A stretch of 64,000 nt of DNA, taken from assembly GCF_028714775.1 (NCBI RefSeq), contig NZ_JAQTLS010000020.1, positions 17,688 to 81,687 on the forward strand, in the 5' to 3' direction. Source of the DNA: Thiothrix sp. Its GTDB lineage: Bacteria > Pseudomonadota > Gammaproteobacteria > Thiotrichales > Thiotrichaceae. Below are positions 27,523 through 36,696 of this stretch, in pieces. The translations under genes were made by a program, and so were the position numbers. Position 1 is the stretch's first letter, and each line of letters starts with the position of its first letter. The notes below the pieces were generated by a model. That model was not told the origin of the DNA and searched no databases. It saw only the letters and a program-made list of their open reading frames with translations.

Positions 27523-28581
27523 ATGAAATCAGGTCGCGCACCAAAAATTCTAATCATTAGACGAGAAAACATAGGTGATTTGGTTTGCACAACGCCACTA
27601 ATTAGTATGTTGCGAAATGGATTTGATAAACCTTATATTGCTTGTTTGGTTAATGTTTATAATGCTCAGGTTCTTGAGGGGAATACAGATATTGATGATG
27701 TGTTTTTCTATAAACAGAATCGACATCAAGAAGGTAAAAGTGATTTTATTCGAGGGATTTTGAAGGGATTGTTAATATATTTGAAGCTCTTGTTTAAGAA
27801 TTTTGATTATGTTGTTGTCGCGACTACGCACTATCCAAGTAAAACAATGCGTTTGGTGAAGTCGATTTTTCCTAGAAAAATTATAGCTTTTGTTGGCGAT
27901 AATGATCCTTGCGCTAAATATGTTGATATTCCTGTAAAATATAGAAGAGAAAATAAGCATATTGTAGAGGAATTGGTGAGTTTGGCGTTTCCTTTGGTTG
28001 GTGATGTGTCAATTTCAAATATGAAATTGTTTCCAGAGAAGGATGCCTTAAGTAAAGCGGATTCATTATTTAAAAGTAAAAAAATGATTTGTCCTATTAT
28101 AGGAATTCACATTAGCTCAAGACGTGAGTCACAACGATGGTCAGTAGAATCGTTCAAAAAGTTGATTCGCGAGCTATATGATCTTTATGGGTATAGTTTC
28201 GTTCTTTTTTGGTCTCCGGGAAACGAGTCTAATCGTTTGCATCCGGGGGATGATAACAAAGCTAAAGCCATACTGAGTGAAATGGATGATCTGCCTTTGA
28301 TTGGCTATGAAACTACAGAGTTAAGGGATCTGATAGCAGGTATATCGTTATGCAACTCTTTCATTTGTTCAGATGGTGGAGCCATGCATATAGCAGCCGC
28401 ATTAGGAAAGCCTACGGTGGCACTATTTGGTGTGGCTGATGCATCTCGTTGGTATCCTTGGGGAGTTCCTCATGTTGTGCTTCAAACGGGTAGTAGAGAA
28501 GCTTGTGATGTTTCAGTTCAGATGGTGGTTAATGCTTATAGTAGCATTGTGCCGAAGCCACAAATGAAGGGAGAGTTATAA
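27523..28581 (+). CDS. glycosyltransferase family 9 (heptosyltransferase-like)
   Basis: The 352-residue protein starts ILIIRRENIGDLVCTTPLI and carries GIHISSRRESQRWSVESFKK and FICSDGGAMHIAAALGKPT. It is clearly paralogous to the GT9 enzyme encoded at 21826-22902, yet is markedly more AT-rich, consistent with a separate origin. Expected role: transfer of a heptose-like sugar to an LPS acceptor. Confidence 0.85.
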   Translation: MKSGRAPKILIIRRENIGDLVCTTPLISMLRNGFDKPYIACLVNVYNAQVLEGNTDIDDVFFYKQNRHQEGKSDFIRGILKGLLIYLKLLFKNFDYVVVATTHYPSKTMRLVKSIFPRKIIAFVGDNDPCAKYVDIPVKYRRENKHIVEELVSLAFPLVGDVSISNMKLFPEKDALSKADSLFKSKKMICPIIGIHISSRRESQRWSVESFKKLIRELYDLYGYSFVLFWSPGNESNRLHPGDDNKAKAILSEMDDLPLIGYETTELRDLIAGISLCNSFICSDGGAMHIAAALGKPTVALFGVADASRWYPWGVPHVVLQTGSREACDVSVQMVVNAYSSIVPKPQMKGEL

Positions 28582-28596
28582 ATTTGGAGAATAACT

Positions 28597-29556
28597 ATGA
28601 ATAGCGGGTTGTCAGTTATCCTGCCGATTTACAACGTTCAAGCCTATTTGCCTGTCTGTTTAGACAGCCTAATGGCACAAACGGTTCAGCCAGATGAAAT
28701 CATTGCTGTTGACGATGGCTCTACTGATAATTCTCCTCAAATTCTTGCTGATTACGCTTTACGTATGCCTAATTTAAAAGTTATTCGCCAAGAGAATGCT
28801 GGTCAATCTGTTGCTCGGAATACAGGACTCGATGTGGCTAGTGGAGAGTTTGTGGCTTTTGTTGATGCAGATGACTTTGTTGCACCAGACCTTTATGATA
28901 AAGGCCTGCGATATATGCGAGATGAACGGCTTGAAATACTTCTATTCAATGGAGTGTATTATTTTGAAGGGCGTAAACCAGATTGTTTAATTTATCCGAA
29001 TGCTGATGCAGTATCAGGCTTATCTGGAGAAGATTGGTTGCTTAAACACTTAAAAGTGGATAGGTTGCTGCATTATGTTGTTATACATATATATCGACGT
29101 AAATTTCTTAAAGATAATTGTTTTCGATTTGTTCCTGGGTTGATTTATGAGGATGTTCTCTGGACGACACAAGTATTATTGGCTGCTAAGCACGTGTGTT
29201 ATGATTCTACACCTTTTTATTACTATCGGATTTCTGTCCGAAAATTTTCTGTAGAAGAGAAGGCGCGTCAAGTAAGAAAAATTATTGATAGTAGTGTTTT
29301 TAATGTGCAATCTTTGGCGAAGATCGCTAAAAATGCGCATAGATGTTCTTTGAGGACATTATTGCAGGCACAGTTGGTTGATGGTGCTTTTTCGGTTTTT
29401 CATAAACTTAAACAATTGCCTAAGCCTGAAGCTAAACAACGTTTACGTATATTACGTAAAGAAGGGTTTTTTAAGTTATTATGGAGTAATGCTCATGGGT
29501 TTACTCAGCATCGGCGCATTATTCGTTATTGGTTGTATTCGTTGGTAGTGAAATGA
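28597..29556 (+). CDS. glycosyltransferase family 2
   Basis: The 319-residue enzyme has the GT-A opening LSVILPIYNVQAYLPVCLDS, the acidic DDGSTDNS segment and the metal-binding DADD motif in VAFVDADDFVAPD. GLIYEDVLWTTQVLL fits the conserved E-D catalytic region of this class. It is a cytoplasmic transferase likely acting on an LPS or O-antigen intermediate. GGAG precedes the ATG. Its stop overlaps the next ATG by 4 nt (ATGA). Confidence 0.88.
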   Translation: MNSGLSVILPIYNVQAYLPVCLDSLMAQTVQPDEIIAVDDGSTDNSPQILADYALRMPNLKVIRQENAGQSVARNTGLDVASGEFVAFVDADDFVAPDLYDKGLRYMRDERLEILLFNGVYYFEGRKPDCLIYPNADAVSGLSGEDWLLKHLKVDRLLHYVVIHIYRRKFLKDNCFRFVPGLIYEDVLWTTQVLLAAKHVCYDSTPFYYYRISVRKFSVEEKARQVRKIIDSSVFNVQSLAKIAKNAHRCSLRTLLQAQLVDGAFSVFHKLKQLPKPEAKQRLRILRKEGFFKLLWSNAHGFTQHRRIIRYWLYSLVVK

Positions 29557-30854
29557 TAAAGAGTTTTTTTAATCCAGTATATTGGATGGGGTCTGTTTGG
29601 TTGTCTGGTTGGATTGCTTCGCGTGGTATCCCTGATGTTGGTATGTGGCGTACTGTATTTTTGGTTGTCGGTATTTTGCATTTGATTATGCTGGCAAGGC
29701 GTTCTATGTCGCCTATTACATGGCCTCGGTTTAATGTTGAAGTTGCGGTGTTAGTTGTACTTACGCTTTGGTTGCTTTTACAGTCGGCTTTTATTTCTTC
29801 AACCCCATCAGCTTCTTTAGCCGAGTTGGGTGATGAGTGGGGGAAATGGTTATTGACTGTGGTTATTGCTATTTGGATGGTATTAAAAGTTTTTAGTTCG
29901 GAAGGCCGTGCAAATTGGCTAATTGTCGGTTTGTTTTTTGGGTGCTTTATTCATGTTATCTCAACCGTTGCATATCAAATTTGGAGTTATTTTTATTCTG
30001 GAAATTTAATGCTGGGGAATAGCTTTCTTGGGAATTATGGGTATGCATCTCCTTTTGTTACGGGTGCATTATCTTTTTTGATGGCTGAAGTTGTATTGCG
30101 TTTTAATGATAAACAATGGTTGCCTTTTTCTAATCAATGGCTTGTATTTATATTTTTTTCAACCTTGGTTGCATTGGGAGTATTGAATGCTAAGGCAGCA
30201 GTGGTTGGATCCGTTGTCTTATTTCTTGCTTCTGCAATATTTGTGGTTATATCATTAAAATCAATGCGACAGGGGGTATTGTTATTTGCGGGTGCGGTAT
30301 TTGTACTAATTGTGAGTGTAACATGGAATAATCGTTGGCATGGCACATCAGATTCTATTGTTGCAGTTATTAATTCACCAATAGACTTCCAGACATTCAC
30401 TGGTGCTAGTGATCCAAGTGCTATGGTTAATCAAATGGAGGCGTCGTCTTATCTTCGAGCTATGTGGGTAAAGATAAGTTTAAATGGTATCGCTAAACAT
30501 CCATTTGGATTGGGATATGGTTCTGATGCATTTGGGCGTTTTGTCGTTGAGTTAGGTGGCCCCAAAGGAGTAGTTAGTAGTCACAGTGGATGGTTGGATT
30601 TTGCTTTGGCAAATGGCATTATTGGCTTGGGATTGTTATTGTTGTTATTTTTATTAATTATGCGTCGTGGATGGTTGTCGTATCAAATTGGTGATGCAAC
30701 TGGTTTGGTTTTACTGTTCTTTGTGCTTAATTTTTGTGTGCGTAGCTTGCTTGACGGACATATGTATGGTTCACGTTTTATTGGTTTTGCTTTTGTTACA
30801 GCGATTCTATGGGGTTTGGCTGTGGTAAGCCAAGAAAATAATCGCGGAGTGTAA
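29553..30854 (+). CDS. O-antigen ligase family membrane protein (WaaL/Wzy_C)
   Basis: The 433-residue protein has about 10-12 hydrophobic segments and a large loop between residues of about 260 and 340. That loop ends in VVSSHSGWLDFALANGIIGL, the His-containing stretch typical of O-antigen ligases and polymerases. It should join lipid-linked O-chains or core sugars to lipid A-core in the periplasm. The ATG at 29553 couples to the preceding stop codon. The gene is AT-rich like its neighbours. Confidence 0.83.
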   Translation: MIKSFFNPVYWMGSVWLSGWIASRGIPDVGMWRTVFLVVGILHLIMLARRSMSPITWPRFNVEVAVLVVLTLWLLLQSAFISSTPSASLAELGDEWGKWLLTVVIAIWMVLKVFSSEGRANWLIVGLFFGCFIHVISTVAYQIWSYFYSGNLMLGNSFLGNYGYASPFVTGALSFLMAEVVLRFNDKQWLPFSNQWLVFIFFSTLVALGVLNAKAAVVGSVVLFLASAIFVVISLKSMRQGVLLFAGAVFVLIVSVTWNNRWHGTSDSIVAVINSPIDFQTFTGASDPSAMVNQMEASSYLRAMWVKISLNGIAKHPFGLGYGSDAFGRFVVELGGPKGVVSSHSGWLDFALANGIIGLGLLLLLFLLIMRRGWLSYQIGDATGLVLLFFVLNFCVRSLLDGHMYGSRFIGFAFVTAILWGLAVVSQENNRGV

Positions 30855-30878
30855 AGTGTTGCGTTTTGTTGATGGCAT

Positions 30879-31808
30879 CTAATTCGATAATTTTTCCAGA
30901 AATGCTTGAGCGCGATTGATATAAGTATGTTTTGCTACTACATTATTGTGTAATGTTTCTGCACGGGAGCGTAGTATATCTAAGTTGCATAAATAAAATA
31001 TAATTTTTTCTACGCATTCTTCTGGGGATGAGAAGTAATCATAAGTGTCTATTGAAAAAGTATCACGTAAACACTCCCTGTGTTCGGTTAATAGGAATGC
31101 TCCACTTGCTGGTATGCCGAATACCCGTTCAGGCAAGCCCCAAGAGCGTAAGTTAGGCAGGTCACAGTTTGCACCATAATTGATATTAATTTTACTGCGT
31201 TGTATTAAGTCTAGTTGTTCAGTTAGGGATAGTCGCTCAACGCTGGTATCTACTATCTTGAAACGTAATCTGGGAGATGAATTTTGTAATTGCTGTTGTA
31301 GTGTGCTTAAAAAATCATGTCGATCACGACAACCAAAACGTTTTTTATTAGCTAAAGCCCCCATGAAACATACATCGTAACTATAATGACTTTCGTTACG
31401 AAAAATATTCATGTCGCCATTGAATATATAATCGACACGAGCTGCATTTGGTAGATATTTTGTGACTTTGGCAGGAATGTTTTCTTGTCCAGAATGTGTG
31501 AAATATATATCAATAGGATTTATTATATTTAATACCCAGCGGTGTCTGCTCTTCATGCCGCAGTTCCATGGCGCATCTCGATTCCAGAAGACATAGGGAA
31601 TTTTTCTTGATTTCAATGCTTTGGATAATTTATATAAATGATAAGGATATTTAAGTTCAGTGAAAAGATTGCTGAGGTAAGCTGTTGTGCCTTTTAAGTC
31701 TTTATGGGTAATGTGTCGAAAATCTTTGTAAATAATACGGACATTCAACTCAGATAGTGCTTGTAGCAAAGGGTGGTTTTGTGAGTGGGTTGTCAGTATA
31801 CATGTCAT
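30879..31808 (-). CDS. CgeB-like glycosyltransferase
   Basis: The 309-residue protein has the C-terminal feature of the CgeB/Glyco_trans_1_2 group: KININYGANCDLPNLRSWGLP followed by RVFGIPASGAFLLTEHRECL and FSSPEECVEKI. The N-terminal half shows VFWNRDAPWN. It is a GT-B fold enzyme of unknown sugar specificity. It overlaps the preceding heptosyltransferase-like gene by 4 nt and is AT-rich. Confidence 0.75.
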   Translation of the reverse strand: MTCILTTHSQNHPLLQALSELNVRIIYKDFRHITHKDLKGTTAYLSNLFTELKYPYHLYKLSKALKSRKIPYVFWNRDAPWNCGMKSRHRWVLNIINPIDIYFTHSGQENIPAKVTKYLPNAARVDYIFNGDMNIFRNESHYSYDVCFMGALANKKRFGCRDRHDFLSTLQQQLQNSSPRLRFKIVDTSVERLSLTEQLDLIQRSKININYGANCDLPNLRSWGLPERVFGIPASGAFLLTEHRECLRDTFSIDTYDYFSSPEECVEKIIFYLCNLDILRSRAETLHNNVVAKHTYINRAQAFLEKLSN

Positions 31809-32929
31809 GACACATTTCCTGATGGAACATTAATGGTTTGCTGAATTAAAGATAACACGAGTCTGGATAATAAATCTTCTAAGCACTTACTTTGCTTGCT
31901 TCCATTACACCCATCGCGACCACATGGCGCACAATCCCACGTTTGTTGCGCCACTATGTGTTGTCCAACTCGTTGTATCCCATTGCGTTCAGAATATGGG
32001 TTCACAGCCATATCCTCCCACCCATTCGGCCAAGGTCCCCAGTCGAACGCCCCTGAGGGGCCGAAAATTGCCACTGTCGGCGTATCTACCGCTGCTGCCA
32101 TATGCATTGGCGCACTGTCTACCCCAAAGAACAGTTTTGCCAATGCCGACAATGCGCCCGTTTGTTTCAGGCTCAATTGCCCGCCCAAATTGATGGGCTG
32201 GGTTTGGCAAAGGGCAATGATGCCCGCCAGTTTGCCCAATTCCTGCGGATCCGGGGCGCTGGTCAATACCACCCGGTAGCCCAGCGTTTGCTGGATGTGG
32301 TCAATGGTTTGCGCCATGTAATCGTCACGCCAGCATTTGAAAAACCAACGTGATACCGCGTGGACATGCACTAGCGGTTGGTTGCCATCCCAACCTGCTT
32401 GCTTGAGCTTATCGAATACCACCTGTTCATCCAGCGGGGTGTAGTGGAAACTGACACGCATGTTGGTTGGTGTGACCCAATCCGTAATCAAGTCAAGGTT
32501 ACGCAATACGGTGTGGAAGCGCCCACTACGCGAAGGTTTGGGGTCGGTCAACAGGCGTTTGCGCCACCATTTTTCCCGTGAGGCATCTTTGAGGTAGCCA
32601 ACCCGTTTGGCAGCGCCCGACAGCCAGCCGAAAATCAGCCCCCGGTCGCCTTCGGTGGTGTTAATGCTGACATCAAAGCGTTGCGCCCGTAATGCACGGA
32701 TGAAAGCGAATTGCCGCCGGGTAAACTGCCATTGGCTTTCCCCTCGCGCCCGTACTGGCAGGGTCAGGATTTCGTGAATGTCTGGATGTCCAGTCAGCAT
32801 CACTTCCGTGCCTTGCTTGACCAGAAAGGTGACTTGCGGCTTGTCGGGCAAGGTCGCCAATGCGGATGCCATCGGGCTGGTCAGCAGTACGTCACCAAAG
32901 TGGCGGAATTTCATGATCAGGATTTTCAT
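31805..32929 (-). CDS. LPS heptosyltransferase III-like (WaaQ family, GT9)
   Basis: The 374-residue protein opens MKILIMKFRHFGDVLLTSPM, a WaaQ-type start, and has FFGVDSAPMHMAAAVDTPTV and FGPSGAFDWGPW in the donor site. It likely adds a branching heptose to the inner core. The ATG at 32929 overlaps the upstream stop codon (ATGA); the frame extends further 5' but only through the neighbouring gene. GC content returns to the local norm here. Confidence 0.87.
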   Translation of the reverse strand: MKILIMKFRHFGDVLLTSPMASALATLPDKPQVTFLVKQGTEVMLTGHPDIHEILTLPVRARGESQWQFTRRQFAFIRALRAQRFDVSINTTEGDRGLIFGWLSGAAKRVGYLKDASREKWWRKRLLTDPKPSRSGRFHTVLRNLDLITDWVTPTNMRVSFHYTPLDEQVVFDKLKQAGWDGNQPLVHVHAVSRWFFKCWRDDYMAQTIDHIQQTLGYRVVLTSAPDPQELGKLAGIIALCQTQPINLGGQLSLKQTGALSALAKLFFGVDSAPMHMAAAVDTPTVAIFGPSGAFDWGPWPNGWEDMAVNPYSERNGIQRVGQHIVAQQTWDCAPCGRDGCNGSKQSKCLEDLLSRLVLSLIQQTINVPSGNVS

Positions 32930-33708
32930 GGCTTTTGCTTGTTCCGTACCCACAAATCGGCGTATTTGGCGAAGGTGAAATAGGCATTGGTGAGCGCAAT
33001 CAGCAAACCCTGCGCCCCGTCGAGGAAACCGCGCCGTAAAATGTACATACGCACGAAACAACCGATGCCGTGCAGGATGGCGCTGGGAATGGAACTGCGT
33101 TTGCCTGCTGCGGCTTTTTGCGTTGCCCACAGGCTGGCGTAATGCCCCATTTTGGCAAGGTATTGCGGCATATCGCGGTAGGTATAGTGCAGCAAATTAG
33201 CCTTTAAAATTTGTGTTTGTACACCTGCGGGAATGCATACTTTTTCGTGCACCAAGGAGTCGTCGTACTGGGTGAGGCGGGTCGGGTAGAGGCGCAATAC
33301 ATGGTCAGGATACCAGCCCAAATGGTGAATAAAGCGCCCAAACGCCCACGACAAACGCGGCATGGCAAACACAGTATTTGTCGGTGGATTTTGTAGAACG
33401 GCGAGGATTTCATCGCGCAATTCCTCTGATACCCGCTCATCCGCATCCAACCACAACACCCAATCGGACTGCACATGGCTTTGCGCAAGCTGGCGTTGTT
33501 TCCCAAACCCCGGCCATTCGGCATTCACAAACACGCAGGCATTGAATGATTCTGCAATCGCTACCGTCTCGTCACTGCTGCCGGAATCTAGCACCACAAT
33601 CTCATCCACCCAGCCAGAAACACTTGCAAGGCATTCCTGCAAGTTCTTAGCTTCGTTTTTGACAATCATCGCGACTGCCAAAGTTGGGTGTTGTTTGTTG
33701 GTTTTCAT
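32926..33708 (-). CDS. glycosyltransferase family 2, WaaE/KdtX type
   Basis: The 260-residue enzyme has AVAMIVKNEAKNLQECL, the acidic LDSGSSDETV motif and the metal site WVLWLDADERVS, as in the beta-1,4-glucosyltransferase WaaE that modifies the first heptose. FAMPRLSWAFGRFIHHLGWY and a C-terminal hydrophobic segment also fit. The stop/start junctions on both sides overlap (TGATG upstream, ATGA downstream). Confidence 0.87.
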   Translation of the reverse strand: MKTNKQHPTLAVAMIVKNEAKNLQECLASVSGWVDEIVVLDSGSSDETVAIAESFNACVFVNAEWPGFGKQRQLAQSHVQSDWVLWLDADERVSEELRDEILAVLQNPPTNTVFAMPRLSWAFGRFIHHLGWYPDHVLRLYPTRLTQYDDSLVHEKVCIPAGVQTQILKANLLHYTYRDMPQYLAKMGHYASLWATQKAAAGKRSSIPSAILHGIGCFVRMYILRRGFLDGAQGLLIALTNAYFTFAKYADLWVRNKQKP

Positions 33709-34691
33709 CAAGTTTCCAGTAAATCGGAAAAGCGTTGAACAATGATGGCGGCATCTGCCGTTGCTTCCCCGGCAAGCGTGGTAATGGGGGTTTGTGCATT
33801 ATTATTGCCCATTACCCCCGTCAATTCAGGAGCGGTTACAGGATACAACGCCAGCCCACGTTGGTCGAGTGCTGAGGCAATGTGCATCAACCCGGTATCC
33901 ATGCCAATCACACCTTGGGCGTGTTGCAACAGGTAAGCCAATTCCCCCAAACCGCAGCGGGGCAAGACTTGCGCGTAAGGTTGCTGTTGCGCAAGGCGTT
34001 CTGCCCGTTCGCATTCCCGCACATTGCCCCACGGTAATAGGGTGTGGATACCGCGTTCCGCAATGGTTTGGATTAGCATTTGCCAGTGTGTTTCTGCCCA
34101 TTCTTTGGCTGGGCGGCTGGTTCCATGCAGGGCAACGATATACTTTTCCGGCAATTCGACGGAGGGGTTGGGAAAAGTAGTGAGGGAAATCCCATAAGCC
34201 AGCGGCATGTCGTCAATGGCATAACCCAACGCAGCGGCTGTCAGCAGGCGGTTGCGGGTAACAGCGTGCTGCTGTCGGGATACTGTTGCATGGTGCTGGT
34301 AACACAAGCTGGCGAGTGGTTCGCGGATGCTGTGCCAGTCGTAACCGTAGCGTTCCCCGCTGCTCAGGCACGCAATCAGCGCACTTTTCAGCAAGCCTTG
34401 AGTATCCAGCACGTAGTCATACTGTTCTTGCTTGAGGGCGCTGAGGAATTGTTTGATTTCTGCCTTGGTATTGGCAGCAAACGGTGTTTTGCGCCAGCGC
34501 CGTAGGGCAAGTGGGATCACTCGGCGGATGCCGGGATGCCAGCTTGGGACTTCGGCAAAGCCTTCTTCCACCACCCAGTCGATGAGCAAATCGGGTTGCT
34601 GTTGCAGTGCGTCGGTGACGGCGGGCAGCATGTGTACCACGTCGCCCAGCGATGAGGTTTTGATGATCAGCAGTTTGCGGGCGTTGCTCAT
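33708..34691 (-). CDS. waaC: lipopolysaccharide heptosyltransferase I
   Basis: The 327-residue GT9 protein starts with KLLIIKTSSLGDVVHMLPAV, diagnostic of WaaC, and has GVIGMDTGLMHIASALDQRG in the donor site. It transfers the first heptose to Kdo2-lipid A. The ATG at 34691 overlaps the waaA stop by 4 nt, which fits sequential action of WaaA then WaaC. A longer in-frame start lies inside waaA and is rejected. Confidence 0.93.
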   Translation of the reverse strand: MSNARKLLIIKTSSLGDVVHMLPAVTDALQQQPDLLIDWVVEEGFAEVPSWHPGIRRVIPLALRRWRKTPFAANTKAEIKQFLSALKQEQYDYVLDTQGLLKSALIACLSSGERYGYDWHSIREPLASLCYQHHATVSRQQHAVTRNRLLTAAALGYAIDDMPLAYGISLTTFPNPSVELPEKYIVALHGTSRPAKEWAETHWQMLIQTIAERGIHTLLPWGNVRECERAERLAQQQPYAQVLPRCGLGELAYLLQHAQGVIGMDTGLMHIASALDQRGLALYPVTAPELTGVMGNNNAQTPITTLAGEATADAAIIVQRFSDLLET

Positions 34692-35959
34692 GGAGATTGC
34701 CGAATGTGGGGACGAATGTGTTGCAGTATAAGCGCCAACACGCCCTGTTGTTGGGCAAAAAATGCCGCTGCGTTTGCTCCGGCTTGCGCACGGGCGGCGG
34801 GGTCTTGCAGCCACGCCAGCAATTGCGTTTGTAATGCCACTTCATCACCGATTTGCACCGCTCCGCCCGCCGCGTACAGCGGTGGGAATATATCGGTGAA
34901 ATTTGCCGTATGGATGCCCGAAACAACGGGTATGCCAAAGGCCGCAGCTTCCAGCGGATTATGCCCGCCGTGCGGAATCAGGCTACCACCAATGAAAGCG
35001 ACATCGGCAACGGCGTACCACAGCAGCAATTCCCCCATGCTGTCGCCCAGTAGGATAGCGGTTTCGGGTAATACGGGCTTGCCGGAACTGCGCCGGATCG
35101 TCGCTAAACCTGCGTCATCGCATAATTTGCTGACAGTATCGAAACGTTCTGGGTGGCGTGGGACGATAATCAGTAGGGCGTTGGGTACTTGTTGGCGGAT
35201 ACGGACAAATACGCGCAGGAGAATTTCATCTTCGCCAGCATGGGTGCTACCTGCCACCACGACTGGGCGGTTTCCCCATTGCTGTTTCAGGTCGTGTGCT
35301 GTTGCTTGCAGCCCCTCAGGGCTTTGCAGGGCAAATTTCAGGTTGCCGCACACACTGACCTGTTCCTGCGTTGCGCCGAGTTGCTGGAAATAGTCAGCAT
35401 CTTGCTGGCTACGCGCCCCTATCCAGTTAATGTACGCGAGTGTTTGGCGGGTCAATCCGGCAATTTTCCGGTAACGGCTGAATGAGCGTTCCGAGAGGCG
35501 GGCATTCAGCAGCAGCAAGGGAACGTGGCGTTGCTGACAAGCGGCGTACAGGTTGGGCCAGATTTCGGTTTCCATCACGATCAGCAATTCAGGCTGTACC
35601 CGCTGTAAAAAACGCGCAACAGAACCGGGCAGGTCGTAAGGGAAATAGCTGTGCCGCACCCGTTCCCCGTACAGGCGTTTCACCGTATCAGAGCCAGTGG
35701 GGGTGGTCGTGGTTATCCACAGGGTATGGCGCGGGTATTCGTGCAGTAAACGTTCCACCAGCGGACGGGCGGCAATGGTTTCACCGACCGATACGGAATG
35801 CACCCAGATGCACGCTTGGTTTGTTGGCGCACCCACGAAACCGAAGCGTTCCGCCAGCCGTTGCCGGTAGGCAGGATTACTGCGGCTACGCCATAGCAGC
35901 CGCAGCACGAAAACTGGCAGCAACAGGTAAAAAGCCAGCGTATAAAAAAAACGGGTCAC
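34688..35959 (-). CDS. waaA: 3-deoxy-D-manno-octulosonic acid (Kdo) transferase WaaA
   Basis: The protein has the N-terminal membrane anchor of Kdo transferases (FFYTLAFYLLLPVFVLRLLW), HSVSVGETIAARPLVERLL, METEIWPNLYAACQQRHVPL and SLIPHGGHNPLEAAAFGIPV. It adds Kdo to lipid IVA at the inner membrane. No ATG fits. The GTG at 35959 aligns with the E. coli N-terminus and gives 423 residues, near the usual 425; a TTG at 35980 is the alternative. It is the first gene of a leftward waaA-waaC-waaE-waaQ-CgeB operon with overlapping junctions. Confidence 0.93.
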   Translation of the reverse strand: MTRFFYTLAFYLLLPVFVLRLLWRSRSNPAYRQRLAERFGFVGAPTNQACIWVHSVSVGETIAARPLVERLLHEYPRHTLWITTTTPTGSDTVKRLYGERVRHSYFPYDLPGSVARFLQRVQPELLIVMETEIWPNLYAACQQRHVPLLLLNARLSERSFSRYRKIAGLTRQTLAYINWIGARSQQDADYFQQLGATQEQVSVCGNLKFALQSPEGLQATAHDLKQQWGNRPVVVAGSTHAGEDEILLRVFVRIRQQVPNALLIIVPRHPERFDTVSKLCDDAGLATIRRSSGKPVLPETAILLGDSMGELLLWYAVADVAFIGGSLIPHGGHNPLEAAAFGIPVVSGIHTANFTDIFPPLYAAGGAVQIGDEVALQTQLLAWLQDPAARAQAGANAAAFFAQQQGVLALILQHIRPHIRQSP

Positions 35960-36035
35960 AGGTGCAGAATTTCGCTTCAACCAAGATTTGGGGCATACTA
36001 CCTTGCGTTTGTTATAAATGGAATGGAGAACCCTT

Positions 36036-36389
36036 ATGCGCAAAATCCTTTTTCTGCCATTGTTGGCGTTATCACTCGCGCTGAGCGCCTGCGGTGAAAA
36101 GAAACCCGATGCCCCCAATAGCGTCAAACCAGTGGCTGCCCTGTCGGAAGTTGCCCCTGTTACCAGCGCTCCCAGCAACCTGTCTGGCAAGGAATTGCAC
36201 GACGCCAACTGCATCAGTTGCCACGATTCCAGTAAATACACCCGCGCTGACCACAAAATGCAGGATTTCGCCATGCTCTCCGCGCAAGTGAAGCGTTGCG
36301 ATGCCAATTTGGGGGCAAAGTTGTTCGACGAAGATATTGATAAAATTATCAATTACATGAATGACACTTACTACAAATTCCCGAAGTAA
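36036..36389 (+). CDS. small lipoprotein cytochrome c
   Basis: The 117-residue protein has a lipoprotein signal (LSLALSACGEK, lipobox L-S-A-C) and one haem-binding CxxCH motif (NCISCHDSSKY). A methionine in the helix DHKMQDFAMLSAQV could be the second haem ligand. The distal helix DIDKIINYMNDTYYKF is typical for class I cytochromes. It should carry electrons in the periplasm while tethered to a membrane. GGAGA precedes the ATG at 36036. It sits 4 bp before the ferredoxin gene. Confidence 0.83.
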   Translation: MRKILFLPLLALSLALSACGEKKPDAPNSVKPVAALSEVAPVTSAPSNLSGKELHDANCISCHDSSKYTRADHKMQDFAMLSAQVKRCDANLGAKLFDEDIDKIINYMNDTYYKFPK

Positions 36390-36393
36390 GCGC

Positions 36394-36696
36394 ATGGCCT
36401 ATACCGTCACCATCCAAAATACCCCGTGGCAATTCCAAGTCCACGAGGGCGAAACCGTGTTGCAGGCTGCTTTACGCCAAGAAATCCCCGTGCCGTGGGG
36501 TTGTGGCGGCGGGGTATGCGGCGTGTGCATGGGACATATCGTGTTGGGGGAAATGGTTTACCCCGACGGCGAACCCATCGCACTGTTTGAGGAGGATGCC
36601 GAAGCTGGGAAGGGGCTGTTTTGCGTCGGGCATCCGATTTCCGACCTGATCCTTGACCTGCCGGAAATGGATGAAGATTGGGAACCGTTTGATTAG
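36394..36696 (+). CDS. [2Fe-2S] ferredoxin, plant type
   Basis: The 100-residue protein has the cluster motif C-x4-C-x2-C in WGCGGGVCGVCMGH and the distal cysteine in GLFCVGHPISD. The acidic C-terminus (EMDEDWEPFD) is common in ferredoxins that dock basic partners. The ATG at 36394 starts MAYTVTIQNTPWQFQVHEGE, a normal beta-grasp opening. The ribosome site is weak, so translation may be coupled to the cytochrome gene 4 bp upstream. Partner enzyme not identified. Confidence 0.88.
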   Translation: MAYTVTIQNTPWQFQVHEGETVLQAALRQEIPVPWGCGGGVCGVCMGHIVLGEMVYPDGEPIALFEEDAEAGKGLFCVGHPISDLILDLPEMDEDWEPFD

